DNA of 37,080 bases. Origin: Quinella sp. 1Q7 (lineage in GTDB: Bacteria > Bacillota > Negativicutes > Selenomonadales > Selenomonadaceae). Under the pieces are notes generated by a model, which worked only from the letters and a program-made list of their open reading frames with translations, did not search any database and was not told the origin of the DNA. Within the stretch, counting starts at the first letter, position 1, and each line of letters starts with the position of its first letter. This document shows, piece after piece, positions 24,387-32,848 of the stretch. The translations under genes were made by a program, and so were the position numbers. Where the stretch lies: contig JADEZP010000013.1 of assembly GCA_015206805.1 (NCBI GenBank), forward strand, positions 1-37,080, written 5' to 3'.

Positions 24387-26888
24387 ATGACGGAATATGA
24401 CGACGTGCGCCGACTGGCGAATCGGGCGAACTACAAAGAATTTACTTCGTTGCAGGAAGAAAGTTTCCGCGACGAAAATTTTTTCGACCTCGGCAAGTGG
24501 CTATTCATAATCGGCGCGACGGGCTCCGGCAAAACGTTGGTCGCCCTGTTGAGCTACTTTCACGAACGGCAAAAATTTATGGCGCAAGGTCAATCGTACA
24601 AAATGCTGTTCGCCGTGCCGTATCGCGCCCTTGCCGCGCAAAAGACCGACGAAATTTCCGAACTCGCCGCTTCGCTCGGATTGCGCCTGAAAATCGTCCA
24701 GTCCACCAGCGAACACACAATCGACGATCAAGACGTTATCGACGGCAATGTCGACATCGCCATCATCATCAACGAAAAAATTTTCATGTTCGCGAATATT
24801 TATCCCGATTTCCTCGAACGCTATGATCTGATTGTTCTGGACGAAATTGCGCTGATTCAAGATTTTATTCGCGGCATGAAGATGGATTTAATTTTGCTCA
24901 AGGCGAAAGATTTTCCGTCACTGCGCGTTATCGCATTGGGCACGCCGTTTTACGATTGGCGCGAATACGTGGAGAAATTCGGCTTCATCAAAATCGTTGA
25001 GACGACGCGCCCGATTGACGTCAAAGAATTTCCCGTATTCTTCTCGCAAAGTCGAATCACTCACGTCGAGGAAGGTTGCCGCGCCATTGAGCCGGAAAAA
25101 TTTTCGACGGGGCAATTCAAGGAGTCGGGCTCGCGACTGAATTACATCGTGACGATCATTTGCAAATATCATCTGCAACAAAACGAAAAAATTATCATCT
25201 TCCTAAACAGCCGCCAACAGGTTCGGGAACTGTCCCGCGCCATTCAAACGCAACTTGTCGACAGCGGAATTCTGACGCCGTGGATTGACGAGGCTGACTG
25301 CAAAAAATTTATTCTCCGCGAAATTCAAGCCGAGTCGGACGAAATTCTTTACGGCGCAATGGACGACAACGACTACCGCGCCTTTGCTCACGGAATAAGC
25401 TATCACAACGCGGATATGCCGTCGACGTTGCGCTACATGATTGAACGCGACCTGCTTTCCGACGAAGGACATTTGCGAATCGTCTGCAGCACCGAAACGC
25501 TTGCTTACGGCATAAACAGCACGACAGACGTTGTCATAATTCCGCACATGGAAAAGAAAAATTACGGCGTCGACGACTCGCAGAAGTTGCGGTTTCTGTA
25601 TCCGAATGAGTACATGAATTATTCGGGTCGCGCGGGACGTTTGAATCCTGCGGTGCCGATTTCCGCTCAAAAGCGCGTCGGCTACGTCTACCCGATTTTG
25701 CAAGAAAGTCAGAAATATCAGTGGGAGCTTCTCCGCGAACAGATTGGTGCGCCCGAAGTCACCTTCAGCAAATGTTTTGACGTCAACGAAAGTTTTTGGC
25801 CGCTGTACGTTTTGAGCCTCTTCACGAATCGCGGGAGCGTTTCCGGCAAAGTGCTCGGCGCGGAAGATTTGTTGTCGCAACTGAAGAAATTGCCGTTGCC
25901 TCCGACGTGTTCGATTGATGAACTTGTCGGGCACGTGTCGCGGGCGTTGAGCAAGCTTTTGGCGAAAAAACTTATCAGCGCGGACGACGACGACTCCGAC
26001 GACCTTGAGCCGAAATATTCTTTGACGGACACGGGCGCGAAAATCGCGGGCTTTATAATTTCGTTCGACGACTTCGAGAAAATTTTGGACACAATCCGCA
26101 CATACGTCACGGACAAAAATTTTTTCCCCGTCGATTTGTTTTACAGCATATTTTCCGCGCCCGAATTCCTCAAACGCTGTCAAGTCATCGTCAGAGATTT
26201 TCAGACGATACGGCAGAAGGACAACATCTTTCTGCCGCAGACGGTCATTGCAATGGAAAATATTTTCCGCGCCGCGAACAAGAAAACGTCCTTCGCGCTC
26301 TACCAAAAAATCACGGCGGACTTGGCGGAATATAAGCGGCTGTTCCAAAAAAATAAACACGCACTTGTTGTCCACGAGGATAAATTTCGGGTTCAACGAT
26401 TGTTGGCGGCAATTTTGCTGTGGCGCAGCGGCGAGTGCAGTCCGCGCAAACTTTACGACGACTTGCAAATTCATTACGAACAAATGCGCCGCCTGCGGGA
26501 TATTGTCAGCTACCACATTTACATTGTCCAATACGGCTTGAGGATTGCGCCCGGCAAAAAGTCGAATCGGCTGTTGCGCAACGAATTGGGACTTGCGCGA
26601 TTGAACGCGGTCGAACGGCAGCTTGAGGATTTGGCAAGGGAACTCGTTTATCAGCCGTCGAATGAACTTTGCGACCTGCTCGGAGTAAATCAAACTCACT
26701 GCGACCTGTACAAGGCGCAAAAACTTCAAGCGGCGGATCGGTTATATTCGGAGCTCGTCGCGGCGGAAAAGTCCGTTGATTTGTCCGCGGGACGTCGGAA
26801 AAATCTGCTCAACGACTTAAGCAAAATTCCCAAGCGGTGGCGAATCAAATTGGCGCAACGTTTTCCGCGACTGCTCAAGCGCGATTGA
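24387..26888 (+). CDS. Ski2-like superfamily 2 helicase
   Basis: The frame begins at ATG 24381, but AAGAGG lies too close to it, so the second ATG (24387) is more likely, giving 833 residues. The two RecA-like domains carry Walker A GATGSGKT (about 45-52 counted from 24381), AVPYRALAAQK (motif Ia), VLDEIALI (motif II, DEIA instead of DExH), CSTETLAYGINSTTD (motif V) and YSGRAGRL (motif VI, about 414-421). This layout is that of Ski2-like helicases such as Hel308 and HamB. A helical, possibly winged-helix C-terminal half follows, rich in basic residues at the very end. It would translocate on or remodel nucleic acid. The second helicase gene starts 13 bases behind its stop. Confidence 0.85.
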   Translation: MTEYDDVRRLANRANYKEFTSLQEESFRDENFFDLGKWLFIIGATGSGKTLVALLSYFHERQKFMAQGQSYKMLFAVPYRALAAQKTDEISELAASLGLRLKIVQSTSEHTIDDQDVIDGNVDIAIIINEKIFMFANIYPDFLERYDLIVLDEIALIQDFIRGMKMDLILLKAKDFPSLRVIALGTPFYDWREYVEKFGFIKIVETTRPIDVKEFPVFFSQSRITHVEEGCRAIEPEKFSTGQFKESGSRLNYIVTIICKYHLQQNEKIIIFLNSRQQVRELSRAIQTQLVDSGILTPWIDEADCKKFILREIQAESDEILYGAMDDNDYRAFAHGISYHNADMPSTLRYMIERDLLSDEGHLRIVCSTETLAYGINSTTDVVIIPHMEKKNYGVDDSQKLRFLYPNEYMNYSGRAGRLNPAVPISAQKRVGYVYPILQESQKYQWELLREQIGAPEVTFSKCFDVNESFWPLYVLSLFTNRGSVSGKVLGAEDLLSQLKKLPLPPTCSIDELVGHVSRALSKLLAKKLISADDDDSDDLEPKYSLTDTGAKIAGFIISFDDFEKILDTIRTYVTDKNFFPVDLFYSIFSAPEFLKRCQVIVRDFQTIRQKDNIFLPQTVIAMENIFRAANKKTSFALYQKITADLAEYKRLFQKNKHALVVHEDKFRVQRLLAAILLWRSGECSPRKLYDDLQIHYEQMRRLRDIVSYHIYIVQYGLRIAPGKKSNRLLRNELGLARLNAVERQLEDLARELVYQPSNELCDLLGVNQTHCDLYKAQKLQAADRLYSELVAAEKSVDLSAGRRKNLLNDLSKIPKRWRIKLAQRFPRLLKRD

Positions 26889-26901
26889 AGGAGGGCTCAC
26901 T

Positions 26902-29900
26902 TTGTCTGCGATAAAAACTTTTGACGACATCAGTCGGATTCATCAAATCGACAAAGAAACTTTGGACGGCATAAAAAATTGGCTGGCGCGTTCAATGGGC
27001 ATGAACGCCGAGGATTTCGGCTTTACGGGTCTGCAGAAAGCCGCGTTCAACACGAAAGGTTTTTGGCTGTCGGACAACGACTACCGCCACATAATCATTC
27101 AGGGCGCGACGAGTTCGGGCAAAACGTTGGTCAGCGAAATGGCGATTCTCGACACGCTCAAGAACGACAACAAATGCATCGTGCTTGTTCCTTTGCGGGC
27201 GATGGTTCGTGAGCGTTGGGATCAGTTGCGAAATGATTTTGGAGCGCAAGAAGGCGACAGGCGAATTTATGCCTCCAGTGCCGATTATCAAGATCACGAC
27301 GGCGAAATCATGGATGGCAACTATTCCGTCGCTGTCATCGTTTACGAAAAATTTTTTACGATGTTATCGCAATCAAGCGACAAGATGTTGCACGACTGCG
27401 AACTTTTGGTCGTCGACGAATTGCAGATGTTGAGCAATGCCAATCGCGGTCCGAAGCTTGAAATTGCGATACAAAAGGTTTTGCGGCGGAATAAGTCGGG
27501 CAACGTCGGCGACGACACGCAAACGCGCATAATGTGCTTGACGACTTCCGATTGCCGCGTCGAAAACATCAAGCGTTGGCTTACGGTCGACGGGCGCGAG
27601 CCGATTTTGATTGAATACGACAAACGCCCCGTGACATTAATTGAACATGTCATTCGGCTTGACGGCAAATACAAATGCCGCACGACGCCCGGCGAAGAAA
27701 CTGCCAATACCGCCGAAATTGTCGACGACGAAGGTCAATTGCCGATGCCCGAATCAAACATAAACACGCGTAAAATCGAAGCCGGCAAACGTAATTTGCT
27801 CAAGCAACTCTTGCAACATATCTACGCCGAAAATCCGTCGGCAAAGGTTTTGATTTTCGTCAACGGCAGGCGCAAAACTCAAGCCATTGCCGAATTCGTC
27901 GCGAGTGAAGATATTTTGCCGAGCACGAATCTGACTGGCGAGCTGACCGAAATTGACAACTACGACGCCGACGATTATCAGCGGCTGTTCAAGACGAAAC
28001 TTTTCCCGAAAAGAATTGCCTGCCACAACGCCGCAATGTCGACGGCTCTGCGCGAATTCGTCGAAAAATTATTCAGCAACAAGAACGATTCGGCGCAGTC
28101 GGACAACGAGGTTGACCCGCTGAAATTGGTCGTGGCGACTGAAACGCTGACAATCGGAATGAATATGCCCGTGGACGTGATGATTCTTTTCGACCATGAA
28201 ATTCCGCGCACGAATCAGAAACAAGATTTGACCAGCCAAGAATACAAAAATTTTGTCGGGCGCGCAGGTCGTCTCGGACAAAAAAATATGAACGTCGGCA
28301 AAAGTTACATCTTCGCGGCGGACGGCGACGAGTCCAGAAAATTTTGGAACAAGTACGTCAACTGCAGACGCGACGAAATTAAATCGGCACTCATGGGTGT
28401 CAGCAAGGAACATCAGGCACCGTATTACTTGAGTTTGATGGACATTCGCGGCAAAGAGAGCTACTCAATCGACGATTTCAAAGCACTGCGGCTGGAAAGT
28501 TTTTCCGAAAGTTGCGGCGGCAAGCCAATCAACATGGAGAACATTTGCGAAGAGTTCGTTAAGACGAAACTTTGCACTGCGGCTGACGACGATGACGAGG
28601 AGTTTTACTCACTTACGGGCTTCGGCAAAGGTATGACGCCGTATGCTTTCAGCTTGAGCACGTGCAAGAAGATAAATCGATTTTTCTTTCAATGCGGAAT
28701 TTTGAACGGCATGCTTAAGCCCGGCAAAGGCGGCTTGCCCGAAACAATCACGCATGAAGACTTCGACAACAACCGCTATCTGCTGGACATGCTTTATATT
28801 TTGTGTTCGACCGACGAAATCAGGAGCATGGGGCAGCTGAAATTGCCGCCGCCCGACAATGTCGAGAAGTCGCGCAAAGCCATGGATCAAGTTGAAAAGT
28901 TGCTCAAGCGTATCATTTCGACTGCGGACGACGGTTACGAGCCGTGGGCTGAAAGTCCCTTCAAGTACATGTGCGCCGACAACTACGATTGGAGCCACGA
29001 ACATCGCGACAAGGAAATTTTTTTGCGCGCCGTGTTACTTTGGTATTGGACGCAGGGCAAGTTGATTGAAGACATCAAAAAGCTTGTGGACGTGCCGCAG
29101 GTCGATGTGATTGTCGGAGACCTTGCGCGTTTGGCGGAGACCGTTTCTTATCAGCTCGACAGCATTCACCATTGCTACGGTCATTATCGCGGCAGATTGA
29201 AAATCGACAATTCGGCATTGCTGGCGATTCGCAAACTGTCGTTGCGCGTGAATTACGGCGTGCCGCAAGATTTGGTCAAGATTGCCAACCGCCACGTTTA
29301 CGGGCTCGACCGAAAAACCATTCTGGCTATCGGCGACCTCTTCCACAAAGAATTTGCCGACAAGTACAACAATCCGTTGCACATGCTTTTAAGTGCCGAC
29401 AAGGAAGATTTGCCGCGAATTCAAGAAATTATCAGCGACGAATACCGCAACGAAATTATTCAAAGCACCGACGAATCAAACACCCGCGACAATTTCGGCG
29501 AACTCCTCAACGCGATAAAAAATGAGCCGCCCGCCAATTTCGGCGACGACGAATGCCAAGCGTTGGAAAAATTCCACAATGCCTCGGCGGACGATAACGA
29601 ATTCTGTTTGGACATGCTCACCAAAATTTTCGCCACCGACGCGCAACAGAGTCGGACGACGTTTTTCAAGAACATTGTCTTACGCTTCCCGATTCGCGAA
29701 CATAATTTTGCGACGTTGACATTCGGCGATAAGACCATAGTTTTGATTGTCCGCACGAAAAATTTTGCTCACGACGAATATTTTTATCAGCTGAATCAGT
29801 TGGAGGAGTGCAAGCCCGTAACGATTCTGTTAAGTTTCGGCAACGAAGAATCCGCGTCGCTGACTGTCGGGGCGGGCAACAAACTCACGCTGACTGCTGA

Positions 29901-30957
29901 CGAAAAAACTTTCCCGAAAAATTTTGATCTCGCAATGACAATCAGCCGTTTTGCCGGACTCGTCGCGCAAGCCGTCAAAAACGATATGGACGCCTCGACC
30001 GTCCTGACGGAGTTGCTTTGCGATACCTGCGGGCTCTTCGACAGGGTGCTTAACGGCTACAATCATTTGTTGCAAAATTATTCTTATACGGCAAGAAATT
30101 CCGACGCTCACGCCGTGCGCGTGCTTTGGGACAAAAAAAATGTCCGCGCCAACGAAGACCTCGAAAAGGCTTTGAAGCAGCAAGAAATTCCGTATCGGAT
30201 ATTGCAATGGGGCACGCCGCTTTACGCCGAACGGTCGAAAGATGAGCCGACGATTATTTTCGTCAAGTGGGATGCCGTCCAAAAAAGTCGCAGCTTGTAT
30301 GATTTTTATTCGGGTCTGCGCAGGAACGAATATTGCCACACGTATGCGATTTTCGCCACGGAAAACGACTTCAACAACTGGGGCGGCGATTCCAATCCGC
30401 ATGACATTTTGGAGCACTGCACGAGTACCAAAAATTTCGCCGTGGATATTCCGCGATTCAAATTGCTGTTGGAGCATTGGCGGAGCGAAAATTTTCTTGT
30501 CGGCGTCTCCTACGCTCACGAAGCTGAAATGGGCGCGGAAAGACTCGGCGTCACTCTGCTGAATGAATTCGTCGAGCGAATCAAGGCGGCTTTACCTCGG
30601 CAGACAATTTTTTTCGACCGCGAACCTCATGCCGAACATCACTTCCACGGCAACGGAGCTCGGCAGGCGTCGCTGGAAAAATATTCGCAGTGCAAGTATT
30701 TCATCGTCCTCGACGACGACCGCTACGATAAAAGCGACATTTGCTGCGGCGAAGGCGCGACCATTAAACAAACTTTGCGCGACATGGACAATCCTGCGGG
30801 GCATCTGTTGCTTTTGCACGTCAAGGGCGCGAAACACTCCAAGCTTTTTGACGGGCACGAGGATTTTTACACCGACATTGACGCGGACAACATCGACCGT
30901 ATCGCCAAAATGTTTACGGACGAAATTCGCGAATATATTCGCAAACAACGTTCATGA
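26902..30957 (+). CDS. Ski2-like helicase with C-terminal TIR-like domain
   Basis: The start is TTG 26902, supported by AAGGAGGG six bases before it; the product has 1351 residues. The N-terminal helicase has GATSSGKT at 68-75, VPLRAMVRE, DELQ at 172-175 (not DExH), VATETLTIGMNMP at 411-423 and FVGRAGRLGQ at 451-460. A long helical middle part, about 480-950, resembles Ski2 accessory domains. About 950-1190 is unassigned. From about 1196 the text NFLVGVSYAHEAE, RQTIFFDREP, CKYFIVLDDDRY and YDKSDICCGEG follows the TIR strand order, and E1284 sits where the catalytic Glu of the TIR S-x-W-C-x-x-E motif lies. TIR domains cleave NAD+ or make cyclic ADP-ribose-type signals. I infer a nucleic-acid-triggered NADase or signal synthase. 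The last 44 bases overlap the convergent beta-lactamase-like gene. Confidence 0.78.
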   Translation: MSAIKTFDDISRIHQIDKETLDGIKNWLARSMGMNAEDFGFTGLQKAAFNTKGFWLSDNDYRHIIIQGATSSGKTLVSEMAILDTLKNDNKCIVLVPLRAMVRERWDQLRNDFGAQEGDRRIYASSADYQDHDGEIMDGNYSVAVIVYEKFFTMLSQSSDKMLHDCELLVVDELQMLSNANRGPKLEIAIQKVLRRNKSGNVGDDTQTRIMCLTTSDCRVENIKRWLTVDGREPILIEYDKRPVTLIEHVIRLDGKYKCRTTPGEETANTAEIVDDEGQLPMPESNINTRKIEAGKRNLLKQLLQHIYAENPSAKVLIFVNGRRKTQAIAEFVASEDILPSTNLTGELTEIDNYDADDYQRLFKTKLFPKRIACHNAAMSTALREFVEKLFSNKNDSAQSDNEVDPLKLVVATETLTIGMNMPVDVMILFDHEIPRTNQKQDLTSQEYKNFVGRAGRLGQKNMNVGKSYIFAADGDESRKFWNKYVNCRRDEIKSALMGVSKEHQAPYYLSLMDIRGKESYSIDDFKALRLESFSESCGGKPINMENICEEFVKTKLCTAADDDDEEFYSLTGFGKGMTPYAFSLSTCKKINRFFFQCGILNGMLKPGKGGLPETITHEDFDNNRYLLDMLYILCSTDEIRSMGQLKLPPPDNVEKSRKAMDQVEKLLKRIISTADDGYEPWAESPFKYMCADNYDWSHEHRDKEIFLRAVLLWYWTQGKLIEDIKKLVDVPQVDVIVGDLARLAETVSYQLDSIHHCYGHYRGRLKIDNSALLAIRKLSLRVNYGVPQDLVKIANRHVYGLDRKTILAIGDLFHKEFADKYNNPLHMLLSADKEDLPRIQEIISDEYRNEIIQSTDESNTRDNFGELLNAIKNEPPANFGDDECQALEKFHNASADDNEFCLDMLTKIFATDAQQSRTTFFKNIVLRFPIREHNFATLTFGDKTIVLIVRTKNFAHDEYFYQLNQLEECKPVTILLSFGNEESASLTVGAGNKLTLTADEKTFPKNFDLAMTISRFAGLVAQAVKNDMDASTVLTELLCDTCGLFDRVLNGYNHLLQNYSYTARNSDAHAVRVLWDKKNVRANEDLEKALKQQEIPYRILQWGTPLYAERSKDEPTIIFVKWDAVQKSRSLYDFYSGLRRNEYCHTYAIFATENDFNNWGGDSNPHDILEHCTSTKNFAVDIPRFKLLLEHWRSENFLVGVSYAHEAEMGAERLGVTLLNEFVERIKAALPRQTIFFDREPHAEHHFHGNGARQASLEKYSQCKYFIVLDDDRYDKSDICCGEGATIKQTLRDMDNPAGHLLLLHVKGAKHSKLFDGHEDFYTDIDADNIDRIAKMFTDEIREYIRKQRS

Positions 30958-32167
30958 TTTGTTCTTCCCAAATGTAGTTGCCGCTGAATTGTCCGCGACT
31001 GCGCGGATCGTTCTCGGAAATTGCCGTGCCGTTGAGCATGTAAACAAAACCGTCGCGACTTTCGGGGCGGAAAAAAATTCCCGACAACAATCCGAACGCC
31101 ACGCCGCTGTGTCCGATAAGATTCACGACGTGTTCGCGGCAAACGCGCGCAGAACTCGTGCCGTCAATGCGATACGTTCCCAAACCGTAATTGAGCATCA
31201 CTCCGCCCAAAGTGTCGCCGTTGGTGCCGTCGAAAATCCATTGCAATTTGAACATTTCGCGCAACGACTCGCGGCTTAAGATTCGGCGTCCGCGATAAAT
31301 TCCGCCGTTGAAAATCATCGTCAGCACGCGGGCAAGTTCGTCGAACGAAATTCGCAAGCCGCCCTGCGGCGAAAAAATCGTCGCATTCGTCCCGACGCGA
31401 TAATCGGCAAGATTGTATTCGGCTTGAAAATTTTCGGTGTATGGATTCTGCAAGCGGACGGTATCGCGCGGCGGCTGAACTCCGCCAAAATCGTCGACCG
31501 TGGCAAACCACGCGTGCCCGAAAGAATTTTTCCGGTAGACTGCGCCGAGCTGTTCAAATTCCGACGGCTCCAAATTCGCAGGCAGATAATCCGCCTTCAT
31601 GTCGAGCCGGCGGAAAATATTTTCGCGCTGATACAGGTCGAATCGCCGACCCGTGACGCGCTCAACAATCGTTCCGAGCAAGCCGTAATTCAAGTTGCTG
31701 TAAGTAAAGTACTCTCCGACGTTCTCCGTGCCGAAATGTTCGCCACCCGCAAAAAATTTTCCGTCGCGGCGAAAAAATTCCTCGACGCCGTAAGCGGGCG
31801 GAATGCTGTAAATTTTTCCGTCGCGAAGTGATGACGTGTGATTCGCCAACATTCGCACGGAAATTTTTTTTTGCGGCCGGTTCGGGTTGCGAAGTTCAAA
31901 GCCCAAATATTTTCCCGCGTCGTCGTCGAGATTGAGTTTGCCGCGTTCGACCAACTGCATGACGGCAAAAATCGTGAACATCTTCGAGACCGACGCCGCT
32001 CTGAAACGCGTGTTGCGAGTGACGGGCTTATCTGCCGCAATGTCGCGCCGTCCGTGGAACGCCGAAAAAATTTCTTTGCCGCCGCGAAAAATGATGACGC
32101 CGAGTCCCGGCACTTTGATTCCGTCGTCGCCAATCATCGCCGCAAATTCGCTGTCCAAATTCATCAT
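30914..32167 (-). CDS. Serine beta-lactamase-like hydrolase (class C/esterase family)
   Basis: The 417-residue protein has the fold signature of the beta-lactamase/PBP-like family (Pfam Beta-lactamase). The nucleophile motif SVSK is at 59-62, in RAASVSKMFTIFAVMQLVE, followed by a YSN motif at 156-158 in YSNLNYGLLG and a late GHSGVAFG as the third motif. No signal peptide is visible, so it is probably cytoplasmic and more likely an esterase or D-amino-acid peptidase than a resistance enzyme. The start follows GGAGCGG. It converges on the TIR-helicase gene with an overlap and is divergent from the peptidase/Opp operon. Confidence 0.85.
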   Translation of the reverse strand: MMNLDSEFAAMIGDDGIKVPGLGVIIFRGGKEIFSAFHGRRDIAADKPVTRNTRFRAASVSKMFTIFAVMQLVERGKLNLDDDAGKYLGFELRNPNRPQKKISVRMLANHTSSLRDGKIYSIPPAYGVEEFFRRDGKFFAGGEHFGTENVGEYFTYSNLNYGLLGTIVERVTGRRFDLYQRENIFRRLDMKADYLPANLEPSEFEQLGAVYRKNSFGHAWFATVDDFGGVQPPRDTVRLQNPYTENFQAEYNLADYRVGTNATIFSPQGGLRISFDELARVLTMIFNGGIYRGRRILSRESLREMFKLQWIFDGTNGDTLGGVMLNYGLGTYRIDGTSSARVCREHVVNLIGHSGVAFGLLSGIFFRPESRDGFVYMLNGTAISENDPRSRGQFSGNYIWEEQIMNVVCEYIREFRP

Positions 32168-32185
32168 TCATCCGCTCCAATCAAC

Positions 32186-32215
32186 TTGACAATCGGTTTT
32201 TCGGGTTGTTATCAT
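32186..32215 (+). promoter_or_regulatory. Sigma-A-type promoter for the peptidase/Opp operon
   Basis: TTGACA at 32186-32191 and TATCAT at 32210-32215 are 18 bases apart, in the 70-80-base gap between the divergent beta-lactamase-like gene and the peptidase gene. The transcript would start close to the ribosome binding site AAAGGAAGTG. Confidence 0.7.
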
Positions 32216-32248
32216 AACGAAAATTTTTACTGAAAGGAAGTGAGCCCG

Positions 32249-32836
32249 TTGGACGGGTTTTTTATTTCTGACATTGACGACAAAATTTTTTCGCGAATCG
32301 CGGGCAGGTCGTACAAGGTCAACTGCACCGTGCCGTTGAGCGACTTGCGTTATCTGGAGCTGCGCCACAAAAATTTACGCGGCGAAACTCTGCGCGGCGA
32401 AATGATTTGCAACGCCCGAATCGCCGCCGAAGTGCTGGAAATTTTCGAGCGACTGTTCGCGGCGAACTACCCGATTGAAAAAGTTCGGCTCATCGACGAA
32501 TACGACGCCGACGACGAACTTTCCATGCGAGACAACAATTCGTCGAGCTTCAATTTCCGCGTCGTGTCGTTCACGAATCGAATTTCGCTTCACGGCTACG
32601 GCTTGGCGGTCGACATCAATCCGCGCTACAATCCGTACATCAAGACCGTCGACGGCAAAAAAATCATCGCGCCCGATAACGGCGGCGACTTTGAGGACAG
32701 GAGCCGCGACTTCCCGTACAAAATCACTGCGGACGATTTGTGTTGCCGACTGTTCCGCGAAAAAAATTTCCTTTGGGGCGGAGACTGCTGGGACGACGAA
32801 AAGGACTACCAGCATTTTTTTGTGCCCGTTGATTGA
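32249..32836 (+). CDS. M15-type peptidase (D-Ala-D-Ala carboxypeptidase/endopeptidase-like)
   Basis: The open frame starts at GTG 32240, but that codon is part of the ribosome binding site AAGGAAGTG, so TTG 32249 is the more likely start, giving 195 residues. The zinc site of the M15 family is clear: SLHGYGLAVDINP holds the His and Asp ligands (H118 and D125 counted from GTG), and DYQHFFVP holds the third ligand H192. The WGGD motif that precedes it is also typical. The enzyme would cut peptidoglycan stem peptides. No signal peptide is seen. It sits 12 bases before a peptide-transporter lipoprotein gene, which suggests uptake and trimming of cell-wall peptides. Confidence 0.82.
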   Translation: MDGFFISDIDDKIFSRIAGRSYKVNCTVPLSDLRYLELRHKNLRGETLRGEMICNARIAAEVLEIFERLFAANYPIEKVRLIDEYDADDELSMRDNNSSSFNFRVVSFTNRISLHGYGLAVDINPRYNPYIKTVDGKKIIAPDNGGDFEDRSRDFPYKITADDLCCRLFREKNFLWGGDCWDDEKDYQHFFVPVD

Positions 32837-32848
32837 GGAGCTGATACC

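Noticed and set aside
25203-26729. Long minus-strand open frame of about 508 codons opposite the first helicase gene
   Set aside because: It has no recognisable domain, is opposite a gene with clear helicase motifs, and arises from codon bias in the real gene. The same holds for minus-strand frames at 20878-22131, 18220-19182 and 33812-34750.
15028-30957. Assignment of the island to Hachiman, Thoeris or type III CRISPR
   Set aside because: The Ski2-like helicases recall HamB, TIR recalls Thoeris and the nuclease recalls Card1, but there is no HamA, no ThsA-like SLOG protein, no Cas10 or other cas gene, and no CRISPR array.
32240-32248. GTG 32240 as start of the M15 peptidase gene
   Set aside because: The codon lies within the likely ribosome binding site. 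TTG 32249 has normal spacing.
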